Source of the DNA: Tissierellaceae bacterium
GTDB taxonomy: Bacteria > Bacillota > Clostridia > Tissierellales > Tissierellaceae
NCBI GenBank assembly: GCA_018434075.1
Contig: JAHDQA010000036.1
Coordinates: 1-63,372 of the forward strand
Direction: 5' to 3'
Length of the DNA: 63,372 nt
The stretch's first letter is position 1, and each line of letters begins with the position of its first letter. The notes below the pieces were generated by a model. The model saw nothing but the letters and a program-made list of their open reading frames with translations, did no database searches and was not told where the DNA came from. This document shows positions 55,233 through 63,372 of this stretch, in pieces. Position numbers and translations under genes: made by a program.

Positions 55233-56319
55233 ATACATTAAATCTAAAATTGATAATATCTCCATCTTCAACAATGTACTCTTTGCCCTCTAGTGTCAGT
55301 AGTCCTAATTCTTTTAATTTAACCATGCTCTTGTGTTCCTTTAAATCATTGAATTTACATACCTCAGCTCTGATAAATCCTTTTTCAATGTCAGAGTGAA
55401 TTTTCCCAGCTGCTTCTTTTGCGGTTGTGCCTTTTCTAATAGGCCAGGCTCTCACTTCATCTTCTCCTGCCGTCAAAAATGATATGAGCCCTAAGTAATC
55501 ATAAGCTGTCTTTGATAATAGATCTATGCCCGATTCTCTTATATTTAAATCCTCCATGAAAATTTTTCTATCTTCCTCATCCAATTCCCTTAGTTCAAGT
55601 TCAGTTTTTACTGAGATCTCTATGATAGGTGTATTTGATGCTTTGCAGTATTCATATAGCTCATCTTTCTTTGGAAAAGTCTTATTAGCTAGTTGATTTT
55701 CATCAATGTTTACCACTAGTATCATGGTCTGCTGTGATAAAAATGAAAAAGTCTTTAACACGTCTTTTTCTTCATCAGTTAGCTCTAAATTGTTGAGTAA
55801 TAGACCATTTTCTAAACATTCTCTGCATTTTTTTAAGACTTCTAATTCCAATAGATTCTCTTTTGTCACTTTTTTAGAAGTTTCAATTCTTTCAATTCTA
55901 TTTTCTATAACTTGTAAATCGGAAAATAACAACTCTAAATTTAATGTCTCGACATCTCTCATAGGGTCTATGTCCCCTTCTACATGTATCACATTGTCAT
56001 CATCAAAAGCTCTAACTACATGTACGAGTAAATCTGTTTTTCTGACATTGTCCAAAAATAAGTTTCCAGATCCTTTACCACTTGATGATCCCTTTACCAA
56101 CCCAGGCACATCAACTACTTCAATTGTGGCATGTGTGGTTTTCTTTGGTTTGTAAAGCTCAGTTAAAAACTGAAGTCTTTCATCTGGAATTTTTGCGATT
56201 CCTATATTCGCGTTGATCTTTCCTGTTGCATAACCTGATACTTCTATATTTGAACCTGTCAATAGGTTAAAAAGTGATGTCTTCCCAACAGAAGTTAGTC
56301 CTACTAATCCTATCTTCAT
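55231..56319 (-). CDS. ychF: YchF-type redox-regulated ATPase (Obg family)
   Basis: The 362-residue length fits YchF. G1 is GLTSVGKTS, the G3 segment is VDVPGLVKGSSSGKG, and the G4 position reads VVNIDEN, the NxxE change that gives YchF its ATP preference. The C-terminal TGS domain contains EVRAWPIRKGTTAKEAAG. It binds ribosomes and has roles in stress response and translation start. The threonine-serine G1 is a slight departure from the usual GLPNVGKST. Confidence 0.92.
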   Translation of the reverse strand: MKIGLVGLTSVGKTSLFNLLTGSNIEVSGYATGKINANIGIAKIPDERLQFLTELYKPKKTTHATIEVVDVPGLVKGSSSGKGSGNLFLDNVRKTDLLVHVVRAFDDDNVIHVEGDIDPMRDVETLNLELLFSDLQVIENRIERIETSKKVTKENLLELEVLKKCRECLENGLLLNNLELTDEEKDVLKTFSFLSQQTMILVVNIDENQLANKTFPKKDELYEYCKASNTPIIEISVKTELELRELDEEDRKIFMEDLNIRESGIDLLSKTAYDYLGLISFLTAGEDEVRAWPIRKGTTAKEAAGKIHSDIEKGFIRAEVCKFNDLKEHKSMVKLKELGLLTLEGKEYIVEDGDIINFRFNV

Positions 56320-56403
56320 ATTTTTTCCCCTTTTCTATATATTATGTAAAAATTGTATCAGTTAATAAGTAATATTTCAATATAATAAAGCACATACACA
56401 TAA

Positions 56404-56429
56404 AAAATCGGGGGATATCCCCCGATTTT
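56404..56429 (-). terminator. Terminator of the arc operon
   Basis: AAAATCGGGGGAT and ATCCCCCGATTTT are perfectly paired; it lies directly after arcC. Confidence 0.92.
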
Positions 56430-57372
56430 ACATTTCTATTACAGTACCTGATACTCCGTCTAATGCTTCTTTTGCTTTGTAAAGAGAAGTTATGATAGCT
56501 TTTCTGCCTGGTTTTGATTTTGCAAAGTTTACAGCAGCTTTTACTTTAGGAAGCATGCTCCCTGGTGCAAAGTGCCCTTCTTCTATATATTTAAGCGCTT
56601 CTTCTACGCTCATGTGGTCTAAGCTCTTTTGGTCTGGCTTGTTGAAGTTAATAGCAACTTTTTCAACTTCCGTCAAAATCAATAGTATGTCCGCATCCAT
56701 GTCTTCTGCAAGTCTTTGTGCTGCTAGGTCTTTGTCTATTACAGCCGCTATACCTTCTAGAGATCCATCCTCTTTTTCTATTACAGGAATTCCTCCTCCA
56801 CCACAGGTTACAGCAATAGTTGTATCCCAAAGTGTTTTTATGGTATCTATCTCAACTATTTTCTTTGGAAGTGGTGAAGGTACAACTCTTCTATATCCTC
56901 TTCCAGCATCTTCTTTAACTACATATCCTTTTTCTTCGGCTAATTTTTTAGCTTCCTCTTCTGTGTAGAAAGGCCCGATTGGCTTTGTTGGGTTTTTAAA
57001 TGCTTCATCGTTTTTATCCACTACAACTTGTGTGATAACTGTTACTACAGGAATATCTCTGCCTCTTTTCTTTAGCGCAAATCTCAAAGCTTGTTGTATA
57101 TGATATCCAATATAGCCTTGGCTCATTGCACCGCATACATCAAAAGGCATTGGTGGAGTTACATCTTTTGCAGCTTCTGTTGCAAGTAAAATTCTGCCTA
57201 CTTGCGGTCCATTGCCGTGTACCACCGCAATCTCATATCCTGCCAAAGATATATCTGCAATGTATTCGCTTGTTCTCTTTACTACTTCTAATTGCGCCTC
57301 TGCTGTTGAAGGCATTGACTTGTCTTCTAATGCATTTCCTCCTAATGCTACAACTACCCTTGTTGGTCTCAC
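56428..57372 (-). CDS. arcC: Carbamate kinase
   Basis: ArcC makes ATP and carbamate from carbamoyl phosphate, the energy-yielding step of the arginine deiminase pathway. The 314-residue protein begins VVALGGNAL and has HGNGPQVG, CGGGGIPV, VIDKDLAAQ and LTEVEKVAI, all conserved. It is third in the arcA-arcB-arcC operon, 13 bases after arcB. Confidence 0.97.
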   Translation of the reverse strand: MRPTRVVVALGGNALEDKSMPSTAEAQLEVVKRTSEYIADISLAGYEIAVVHGNGPQVGRILLATEAAKDVTPPMPFDVCGAMSQGYIGYHIQQALRFALKKRGRDIPVVTVITQVVVDKNDEAFKNPTKPIGPFYTEEEAKKLAEEKGYVVKEDAGRGYRRVVPSPLPKKIVEIDTIKTLWDTTIAVTCGGGGIPVIEKEDGSLEGIAAVIDKDLAAQRLAEDMDADILLILTEVEKVAINFNKPDQKSLDHMSVEEALKYIEEGHFAPGSMLPKVKAAVNFAKSKPGRKAIITSLYKAKEALDGVSGTVIEM

Positions 57373-57385
57373 TTTAAATCCTCCT

Positions 57386-58381
57386 CTAACCTATTGTTGC
57401 TACAATTACTGCTTTTATTGTATGCATTCTATTTTCTGCTTCATCAAACACTACTGAGTGTCTGCTTCTAAATACTTCATCTGTCACTTCTCTTATGTCA
57501 TAGCCTTGATCCATTTGATCTTTAGCCATCTTAGTTTCAAAATCGTGGAAACTTGGCAAGCAGTGCATGAATATGCAGTCATCGTTGCCAGTCAATTTGA
57601 TCATGTCCATGGTTACTTTATATGGAGTCAATAGTTTTACTCTTTCAGGTATTTGTGCTTCTTCTCCCATAGATGCCCAAACATCAGTGTAGATTACATC
57701 TGCACCTTTTACTGAATTTATGTCATCTGACAACTCAATGATTGCTCCAGTTTCTTTTGCTACCTCAAGTGCTCTATTCATTGCATCTTTGTCAACTTGA
57801 TCTATCAATTCTTTTGGTCCAAGAGCAACATAGTGCATCCCCATTTTAGCGCATCCATACATCCAAGCGTAGCTCATGTTGTTTCTTACATCGCCTGCAA
57901 AAACAAGTTTTACTTTGTTTAAAGGTTTTGCCACATGCTCTTCAATTGTCAATAAATCTGCTAGAATTTGAGTTGGGTGATCTACATCAGTCAGCCCATT
58001 CCATACAGGAACCCCAGCGTATTTAGCAAGATCTTCAACAACTTCTTGTTTGTATCCTCTGTATTCTATCCCATCGTAGAATCTGCCCAATACTTTAGCA
58101 GTATCTTCAAGAGACTCTTTTTTGCCCATTTGGGAACTTGCTGAATCTAGGAAAGTAACATGAGCTCCTTCTTCTAATGCAGCAACTTCAAATGCGCATC
58201 TTGTTCTTGTTGATGTTTTTTCGAATAACAATACTATGTTTTTACCTCTTAATACATAGTTGTATATGCCAGCTCTTTTTTTTGCTTTTAAATCATGTGA
58301 TAAGTCTAATAAATATCTTATTTCCTCTGGAGTAAAATCCATTAGTGTTAAAAAACTTCTCCCTTTTAAATTGACTGCCAT
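57386..58381 (-). CDS. arcB: Ornithine carbamoyltransferase (catabolic)
   Basis: ArcB converts citrulline and phosphate to ornithine and carbamoyl phosphate. The 331-residue protein has STRTRCAFE for phosphate binding, [12 protein letters not shown], and HCLPSFHD for ornithine. Placement between arcA and arcC marks it as catabolic rather than biosynthetic, although the fold is the same. Confidence 0.96.
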   Translation of the reverse strand: MAVNLKGRSFLTLMDFTPEEIRYLLDLSHDLKAKKRAGIYNYVLRGKNIVLLFEKTSTRTRCAFEVAALEEGAHVTFLDSASSQMGKKESLEDTAKVLGRFYDGIEYRGYKQEVVEDLAKYAGVPVWNGLTDVDHPTQILADLLTIEEHVAKPLNKVKLVFAGDVRNNMSYAWMYGCAKMGMHYVALGPKELIDQVDKDAMNRALEVAKETGAIIELSDDINSVKGADVIYTDVWASMGEEAQIPERVKLLTPYKVTMDMIKLTGNDDCIFMHCLPSFHDFETKMAKDQMDQGYDIREVTDEVFRSRHSVVFDEAENRMHTIKAVIVATIG

Positions 58382-58394
58382 GTTTTTCTCCCCC

Positions 58395-59615
58395 TTATAT
58401 TTTTTCTCTAATAAAAGGCATACTCATGCATCTAGGGCCGCCTCTACCCCTTGACAACTCTGAGCTCGATATTATATTTAATTTAATGCCTTCTTTATCT
58501 AATATTTCATTTGTCACATAGTTTCTAGAATATACTACCACTTCTCCAGGCGCTATGCAAAGAGTATTTGAGCCGTCATTCCATTGTTCTCTTGCTGCAT
58601 CTACTACACTCTCTCCACCGCACTTGATAAGTTTTATTCCATTTATTTTTAAGTTTGTCTCCAATATTTCTTTCAATGTTCCTATTTGAGGAGTTATTTT
58701 TAAGCTATTTTTGTCTTTTTTCTCTAGAACAAAAGATTTCATCGTATTCTCTATATTTGGATGTATCACAAATTTATCATAATCTACCATAGTAAACACT
58801 GTATCCAAATGCATAAATGTCCTTTGTTTTGGGATATCTATTGCAATAATCTTCTCAAATGTAGTTTCGCTTTTAAACACATTTAGTGCAAATTTTTCAA
58901 TGGCGTTTGCGTTGGTTCTCTGAGAAATTCCAACAGCCAATACTTTGTCATTTAAAACTAGTATATCTCCGCCTTCAATTGAAAATTCCTCTTGTCTTTC
59001 GTATAGATGTTGTATTTTTTCATATTTAGGGTGATAGTTAAAAATGTATTTGGCAAACAAAGTTTCTCTATTTCTAGTATGCGTGTTCATTCTGTGGATT
59101 GTGACTTTATCGCCTACACATGCAAACGGGTCTCGGGTAAAGTAAAGATTTGGCATTGGATCAATTAAAAACGGGTAATCGCTTTCTAAATACTCTGCTA
59201 AATGTATTTTTTTCGTGTTGTCAATTTCAGATTTTCTCACACCCGCCATCATTTTCAATACCATTTCTTTTTTTTCTAAAGATAAGAAATACTCCTTTAA
59301 TGCGATTATGTTAAACTCTTCTTTTATTCCCGCTTCATAAAGAAACTCTTCTATAAAAGAATTCAACACTTCTTTTTCAGATAGGGATTCCACAACTAAA
59401 TCTTCTAGATACATGACTTCTACACCCTTTGATTTCAGAGTTTCTGCAAACTCATCATGTTCTTTCTGTGCGATTTTTAAATATGGAATATCGTCGAATA
59501 GTAATCTTTCTAAATATTCTGGCATTAAATTTTCTAGCTCATTCCCTGGCCTATGAAGCATGACCTGCCTAAGCCTGCCAATCTCTGAATTAACTTCAAT
59601 TACAGGATTTTTCAA
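58395..59615 (-). CDS. arcA: Arginine deiminase
   Basis: ArcA hydrolyses arginine to citrulline and ammonia. The 406-residue protein has [37 protein letters not shown] with the catalytic His and Asp, and the nucleophile Cys396 in [10 protein letters not shown] near the C-terminus. It is first in the operon and has a consensus promoter. The pathway yields ATP and ammonia and counters acid. Confidence 0.98.
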   Translation of the reverse strand: MKNPVIEVNSEIGRLRQVMLHRPGNELENLMPEYLERLLFDDIPYLKIAQKEHDEFAETLKSKGVEVMYLEDLVVESLSEKEVLNSFIEEFLYEAGIKEEFNIIALKEYFLSLEKKEMVLKMMAGVRKSEIDNTKKIHLAEYLESDYPFLIDPMPNLYFTRDPFACVGDKVTIHRMNTHTRNRETLFAKYIFNYHPKYEKIQHLYERQEEFSIEGGDILVLNDKVLAVGISQRTNANAIEKFALNVFKSETTFEKIIAIDIPKQRTFMHLDTVFTMVDYDKFVIHPNIENTMKSFVLEKKDKNSLKITPQIGTLKEILETNLKINGIKLIKCGGESVVDAAREQWNDGSNTLCIAPGEVVVYSRNYVTNEILDKEGIKLNIISSSELSRGRGGPRCMSMPFIREKI

Positions 59616-59657
59616 AATAACTCCACCCTTCTTATATTATATGCAATCGTTAACAAT

Positions 59658-59686
59658 ATTATATAAATTAAATAAACTCTTGTCAA
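59658..59686 (-). promoter_or_regulatory. Consensus promoter of arcABC
   Basis: TTGACA (59681-59686) and TATAAT (59658-59663) are exactly 17 bases apart, both perfect matches to the sigma-A consensus; about 40 bases precede the arcA start. Confidence 0.88.
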
Positions 59687-59690
59687 ACAA

Positions 59691-59729
59691 TTCTAATATT
59701 TCTAATATTTCTAATATTTCTAATATTTC
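59691..59729. repeat. Four tandem copies of a 9-base unit
   Basis: TTCTAATAT is repeated four times without interruption and followed by TTC. It ends one base from the stop of the TlpA-like gene and begins five bases upstream of the arcA -35 box. Confidence 0.9.
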
Positions 59730-59730
59730 G

Positions 59731-60312
59731 CTATTTCTTCATTTCATCGATAAATTCCGTCATCATATCGTAAGTCATCATGCCAGGATACCTCCCGTAT
59801 ATAATGCCATCTTCATCAATAAAATAACTCGTTGGTAAACCTGTGACAAGATAATCGCTCGCAATATCGGTCGTCGCGTCTAAAACCACCGGAAAAGTTA
59901 TTTTCTTTTGGTCTACATATTCTTTAACCAATTCTTTATCTTCTCCCACATTTACTCCTAATACTACTATGTCTTCGTTTACAGTTGCGAGCTTTTCTAA
60001 ATCTGGCATTTCGAGATCACAAAATCCACACCAAGTTGCCCAAAAATTCAATAGCACAATTTTGCCTTCAAAGTCGCTTAAACTTATCTCGTTGCCGTCT
60101 AAATCTTCCAATGTAAAGTCAATAGCAGGCTCTCCAGAATCTACTTTTGGCATATCATTGATAATTAGATTTCCAACCTCATCATTGTCAGCTGGTGTTT
60201 GTGTGTAAACAGGTGTATTATCGTCCGCTTCCTCAGTGTCATTCACAATCCAAACTCCAACAATTGCAACTGCTATAATTACTACCAATACGATTAAAGT
60301 CTTCTTTAGCAT
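59731..60312 (-). CDS. TlpA/ResA-like membrane-anchored thiol-disulfide oxidoreductase
   Basis: The 193-residue protein has an N-terminal transmembrane anchor (about 4-23), an acidic linker and an AhpC/TSA-type thioredoxin domain with WATWCGFC as active site and a cis-Pro in TGLPTSYF. It reduces or isomerises extracellular thiols, receiving electrons from the CcdA-like protein encoded 12 bases upstream. Confidence 0.92.
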   Translation of the reverse strand: MLKKTLIVLVVIIAVAIVGVWIVNDTEEADDNTPVYTQTPADNDEVGNLIINDMPKVDSGEPAIDFTLEDLDGNEISLSDFEGKIVLLNFWATWCGFCDLEMPDLEKLATVNEDIVVLGVNVGEDKELVKEYVDQKKITFPVVLDATTDIASDYLVTGLPTSYFIDEDGIIYGRYPGMMTYDMMTEFIDEMKK

Positions 60313-60324
60313 GTGTTTCTCCTC

Positions 60325-61014
60325 CTATAGTAACAAACTAGATATAACAACTAATTTATCAAAAAATATCAATACACCAAAAATCACTAAGATTCCTCCG
60401 CCTATTACGGGCACTAATTGTAGTGCTTTTTGGTATTTTGAGAGCGCAAGCGTAAATTTTGATATGAACAATGCGGTGAGTATAAATGGAATTGCCATGC
60501 CAATAGAATAAATAAACAACAGAATTCCACCTTTTAATACTGAACTATCCATTGATGCCATGAAGAGTATAGAACCAAGCACCGGTCCAAAACAAGGACT
60601 CCACCCGCCAGCAAAAGCCATCCCCATGATGGTTGAGCTAAGTATTCCATTTACTTTTTTCGGAGCTTTTAATCGTCTTTCTTTGCTTAAAAAACTAAAA
60701 TTCAAAACCCCCATGTAGTTAAGCCCAAATATGATTATTATAATACCGCTTAACTTCAAAAATAGATCTCTATTTTGAGAAAATATTCTTCCGATAAACG
60801 AGGCGCTCAATCCCATGATTATAAAAATGATCGTAAATCCTATGATAAATCCCAAAGTCCTCTGTAATACTATCCCATTATAATCTCTTGCTCCCTCGAC
60901 ATCTCCAAGCTCTGAAATGTACATTATATAAGCTGGTATCATCGGCAAGAGGCATGGGGAAAAAAATGACAATACTCCTGCAAAAAATGCAGAATAACTA
61001 GTGATATCTCCCAT
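60325..61014 (-). CDS. ccdA: CcdA/DsbD-like transmembrane thiol electron carrier
   Basis: The 229-residue protein has six transmembrane helices and the two conserved Cys-Pro segments, FFSPCLLPMIPAYI in helix 1 and GWSPCFGPVLGS in helix 4, that carry electrons from cytoplasmic thioredoxin across the membrane. No cytochrome c genes are nearby, so its partner is the adjacent TlpA-like protein. Confidence 0.93.
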   Translation of the reverse strand: MGDITSYSAFFAGVLSFFSPCLLPMIPAYIMYISELGDVEGARDYNGIVLQRTLGFIIGFTIIFIIMGLSASFIGRIFSQNRDLFLKLSGIIIIIFGLNYMGVLNFSFLSKERRLKAPKKVNGILSSTIMGMAFAGGWSPCFGPVLGSILFMASMDSSVLKGGILLFIYSIGMAIPFILTALFISKFTLALSKYQKALQLVPVIGGGILVIFGVLIFFDKLVVISSLLL

Positions 61015-61043
61015 GTCAAAACCTCCAAATCTATATAAAAAAA

Positions 61044-61079
61044 TTATACCCTATACAGGTATATTTGTATAGGGTATAA
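61044..61079 (-). terminator. Terminator of the encapsulin operon
   Basis: TTATACCCTATACA and TGTATAGGGTATAA form a 14-bp stem followed on the minus strand by seven T residues (61037-61043). Confidence 0.9.
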
Positions 61080-61088
61080 CATCAACTT

Positions 61089-61868
61089 TTATTCAAATTT
61101 GACTACTATATTTGGGTCTAGCACTCTAAATGTGAATGATTCAGTTGCAAAAAACCTAACTTTGTCTTCATCAGCATCTAAGAACCCTATAGCAAAATCT
61201 TGTCCTATAGTAAGCTCTAGATCATCTGAATCAAATGGGATTAAGAAAGCTCCTTTAACTGCTTTGGATACATATATTTGCCCATCTATTAATTTTGCTA
61301 TCTTCTTTTCTAATGGATAGCCTTTGTCGCTTAATATAATATCTTTGTATTGTTCTTCTCCTACTATAAGTGCATATGGTTTAGTGGCATATGCTTCTCT
61401 TAGTTGTAAAATACCTTTCCCCACTGCATCTAATATAGATTCTCTATCCTTCCCAAAAGGAATAGCTTTTTTGCCAGCTTTATTTAACCCTTCTATCCCT
61501 ATATCTTGAAGTCCATAATATATAGCTTTTTCTTCAAATAGAGCTAATTTCTTCATTGCATCTTCCAAAGGTGTTAAGTCTGGATCTTTTGCGCCTCTAA
61601 CTATGTTGTCCAATTCTTTTCTATCCAACTCAAACTCCACTCTAACTTCAGTAAGAGGTTTTACATCATAGTTAGAATAAAGAATTGCATCTGCTTCCTT
61701 TATTTCTTTAAGTCTTCCTTCGCTTACAGCGTTGAAATCCAACCCTTTTGGACCATTTACTCTTACTACTTTTCTAGCTGTAAGGTAGCTTTCAAGAACT
61801 TCTTTGGCTCTTTCATCTATTTCTTCCCAAACCTTATCAGATATTGGAGCCATATTTCTATTTAGCAT
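61089..61868 (-). CDS. enc: Encapsulin nanocompartment shell protein (family 1)
   Basis: The 259-residue HK97-fold protein starts MLNRNMAPISDKVWEEIDER with the following ARKVVRVNGPKG, and contains LREAYATKPYALIVGEEQY and the closing FFATESFTFRVLDPNIVVKFE type strand. It assembles into an icosahedral shell that loads proteins carrying a short C-terminal tag. The cargo gene is 12 bases upstream. With encapsulated ferritin the compartment stores iron and guards against Fenton damage. Confidence 0.96.
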   Translation of the reverse strand: MLNRNMAPISDKVWEEIDERAKEVLESYLTARKVVRVNGPKGLDFNAVSEGRLKEIKEADAILYSNYDVKPLTEVRVEFELDRKELDNIVRGAKDPDLTPLEDAMKKLALFEEKAIYYGLQDIGIEGLNKAGKKAIPFGKDRESILDAVGKGILQLREAYATKPYALIVGEEQYKDIILSDKGYPLEKKIAKLIDGQIYVSKAVKGAFLIPFDSDDLELTIGQDFAIGFLDADEDKVRFFATESFTFRVLDPNIVVKFE

Positions 61869-61880
61869 AAATTCTCCCTC

Positions 61881-62222
61881 CTATTTCATATCTCCTATGC
61901 CTAAATCTTTATCTTCGTCTTTTTTCCCCGAGCCACTTTCTTCTACTTCAAGAAGATTTTCTTTAGTGAATAGGTACTTTCTTAAGTTTTCATCCCATAC
62001 GTCCATATTTCTTCTCAGCCATTCCAAAGTCATGACTGCGTGTTCAATTTCTTCATCTCTATTGTGAGCTAGCACTTCTTTTAAAGTTTCGTCTTCGGTT
62101 GCAGATACTCTTTGATTGTACCAGTCTACAGCCTCTATTTCTTCCTTTAAGCTCATTAAAGCCCTTGTGATATTTAATGTTTTCTCATCCATTCTTTCAA
62201 CTGGTTCATGATATTGCGTCAT
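61881..62222 (-). CDS. Encapsulated ferritin-like cargo protein (EncFtn)
   Basis: The ATG at 62220-62222 behind GGAGGG gives 113 residues. Two helices carry the ferroxidase ligands: EEIEAVDWY (Glu28, Tyr35) and HNRDEEIEH (Glu58, His61), matching the EncFtn family, which forms an annular decamer of dimers and oxidises iron inside the shell. A flexible tail ends DLGIGDMK, the encapsulin-loading peptide. It lies 12 bases before the shell gene. Confidence 0.95.
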   Translation of the reverse strand: MTQYHEPVERMDEKTLNITRALMSLKEEIEAVDWYNQRVSATEDETLKEVLAHNRDEEIEHAVMTLEWLRRNMDVWDENLRKYLFTKENLLEVEESGSGKKDEDKDLGIGDMK

Positions 62223-62291
62223 ATATATCCCTCCAAACATTTAATTACCCTCACACTGAATTTACCCATGTAAATAAAAATTAAACAACTA

Positions 62292-62744
62292 CTAAGTTAA
62301 TTTTTCCTTTATGAATTCTAGTACTTCCTCTGGGTGTGGTCCTGGCTTTACATTTCTGTATTCTTTTACAAGTTCCCCAAATTTATTAAATACAAATGTG
62401 CTTCTTTCTATCCCCTTTGTTTCTTTTCCAAACATTTTTCTATTCTTTAGCACGCCAAATTTTTCCAAAACCTCTCCAGTATCATCAGTCAACAAAATAA
62501 AATTTAAATCATTCTTTTTCCTAAATTTTTGATGGGACTCCTGAGAATCTCTACTAATGCCGATTATCACAGTGTTGTGTTTTTCAAACTCTTGACTTAG
62601 ATCCCTAAATCCATTTGCCTCAATTGTTCAGCCAGGCGTGTTGTCTTTTGGATAAAAATAAACCACGACATTTTTCCCTTTGAAATCTTCTAAAGCTAAC
62701 ATTTCTCCAGTGTCAGACATTAGCTTAAAATCGTATTTACCCAA
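62292..62744 (-). CDS. Selenocysteine peroxiredoxin of the BCP/PrxQ type
   Basis: A TTG at 62742-62744 behind AGGAGGG starts a frame with a single UGA at 62628-62630, codon 39; reading through gives 150 residues, the normal BCP length. The UGA replaces the peroxidatic Cys: [20 protein letters not shown] against the usual PGCTxEA. The second Cys five residues on is Asn here, and the whole protein has no Cys, so it is a 1-Sec enzyme. It reduces peroxides with an external thiol. An ORF finder sees only the part after the UGA. It precedes the encapsulated ferritin gene by 70 bases. Confidence 0.94.
62594..62611 (-). promoter_or_regulatory. Candidate bSECIS hairpin of the selenoperoxiredoxin gene
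   Basis: GATTTAG-GGAT-CTAAGTC forms seven pairs (one U-G) with a G-G loop, 16 bases after the UGA; loop distance fits SelB-dependent elements. Confidence 0.7.
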
Positions 62745-62755
62745 GTTACTCCCTC

Positions 62756-63208
62756 CTATGAAATTACCATTTTCAACTTATTAACTCTTCTATCGCTTTC
62801 AACTAACGATTTTGTTTCTCCAACTTTTATTGCCCCCATTTTTTCATAAAATGGCACTGCCTCATTGGATGCCACAAAATCAAATTCCAAAATTCCTCGA
62901 TTTTTGCAAAACTCTATTAAATGATCCCAAAGTATTCTCCCATATCCTTTTCTTATATAAGAGGGATCGATATAAAAATATTCCAAAACAACACCTTCGC
63001 TATTCTCGATGATGCTGTAAAATCCGATTGCTTTATCATCTTCTTCCAATACAAATGTCGGGTTGTTAATGATATAGTCCTCGCTTACTTTATATACGGC
63101 TCTGAAAGTATCAAGAAATTTCTTGTCATAACCCCAATAAGCTTCTGATGCAACAGCCAAATCTGTCAAGACACCAGCTTCGAATGGGTAAGCTCTCCTT
63201 ATGTTCAT
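62756..63208 (-). CDS. GNAT-family N-acetyltransferase
   Basis: The ATG at 63206-63208 behind GGGGGTG is preferred over a GTG two codons upstream. The 150-residue protein has the GNAT acetyl-CoA motif [20 protein letters not shown] and a C-terminal [20 protein letters not shown] strand-helix. The substrate is unknown. It is 11 bases upstream of the selenoperoxiredoxin gene and probably co-transcribed. Confidence 0.88.
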   Translation of the reverse strand: MNIRRAYPFEAGVLTDLAVASEAYWGYDKKFLDTFRAVYKVSEDYIINNPTFVLEEDDKAIGFYSIIENSEGVVLEYFYIDPSYIRKGYGRILWDHLIEFCKNRGILEFDFVASNEAVPFYEKMGAIKVGETKSLVESDRRVNKLKMVIS

Positions 63209-63235
63209 ATCCACCCCCCCTTTTTAACATTCGTA

Positions 63236-63264
63236 GTGTCAAATATAAAGATATATTTAGACAC
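63236..63264. promoter_or_regulatory. Inverted repeat upstream of the redox-defence operon
   Basis: GTGTCAAATATA and TATATTTAGACAC form paired arms of 12 bases (one bulged A) around AAGA, 28 bases before the GNAT start. Position and size suit a dimeric regulator such as a PerR- or Fur-like protein, which is not identified. Confidence 0.5.
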
Positions 63265-63360
63265 CCAATCTTTGATATTTAAACATTTTATATCAATTTG
63301 GCTGTCTCCCCCCTTTTTTGATATGTTTTAATAAGAAACACCATACACAAATCTATAAAA

Positions 63361-63372
63361 AAAGGAGAGACA
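63361..63372 (+). promoter_or_regulatory. Ribosome-binding site of a gene beyond the right edge
   Basis: AAAGGAGAGACA at the very end of the window is a strong Shine-Dalgarno on the plus strand, so a rightward gene should start within a few bases. Confidence 0.6.

Noticed and set aside
59560..59838. Plus-strand open frame with Asn-Ile-Ser repeats
   Set aside because: It is the translation of the 9-base tandem repeat and the antisense of arcA and the TlpA-like gene; no start signals.
62292..62570. Short 92-residue peroxiredoxin starting at a GTG
   Set aside because: It lacks the active site and a ribosome site; the true frame begins at 62744 and reads through UGA.
1..63372. CRISPR arrays, tRNA and rRNA genes
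   Set aside because: No regularly spaced repeats, tRNA cloverleaf-like sequence or rRNA segments were seen on either strand.

Overview
The window is AT-rich, densely packed DNA from a low-GC, obligately anaerobic, amino-acid-fermenting Firmicute, most like the Tissierellia/Clostridia. The evidence is the set of systems present: V-type ATPase, [FeFe]-hydrogenase maturases, tungstate uptake with a tungsten aldehyde oxidoreductase, a selenocysteine formate dehydrogenase, hybrid-cluster protein and the arginine deiminase pathway. Family assignments rest on reading motifs in the translations; no database search was run.

Layout. 1-2.4 kb: the start of a V-ATPase stalk gene, a small His-rich membrane protein, a GNAT enzyme and a frameshifted YflT-type stress gene. 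2.4-6.5 kb: hydE-hydG-hydF behind a TM1266-type gene, with a structured leader carrying an intrinsic terminator. 6.5-13.8 kb: one long tungsten/molybdenum operon, tupA-tupB-tupC-moeA-moeA/PBP-moaA-moaC/MOSC. 14-18.1 kb: TetR regulator, tungsten AOR, MoaD-like protein and a ThiF/MoeB-like enzyme. 18.1-24.8 kb: a formate dehydrogenase operon (NuoE-like, NuoF-like, Sec-containing FdhA, then mogA, mobA, fdhD). 24.9-30.4 kb: a cation efflux transporter tightly coupled to a glutamate-cysteine ligase and an ATP-grasp ligase, then ung and an esterase. 30.4-35.4 kb: a decayed accessory island with a dead transposase, duplicated gene fragments, hairpins and an exported bacteriocin-like protein. 35.5-43.8 kb: LysM 5'-nucleotidase, hcp, chrA and a broken subtilase. 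43.9-56.3 kb: heterodimeric ABC exporter, XRE/TPR regulator with DUF1576-type protein, peptidase F, HtrA, exonuclease III, a TtcA-like protein and YchF. 56.4-59.7 kb: arcA-arcB-arcC with a consensus promoter. 59.7-63.2 kb: a redox-defence block of TlpA-like, CcdA-like, encapsulin, encapsulated ferritin, a selenocysteine peroxiredoxin and a GNAT.

How it fits together. Tungstate import and pterin cofactor synthesis supply AOR and formate dehydrogenase; the NuoE/NuoF-like partners link formate to NAD(H) and possibly ferredoxin. Two in-frame UGA codons, in fdhA and in a peroxiredoxin, each have a plausible bacterial SECIS hairpin, so the host must decode selenocysteine. The most striking items are the cysteine-free selenoperoxiredoxin beside an iron-storing encapsulin, the hydrogenase-maturation leader with competing terminator and antiterminator arms, the CDF/gamma-glutamyl-ligase/ATP-grasp operon, and a palindrome at exactly -41.5 of the inferred hcp start site.
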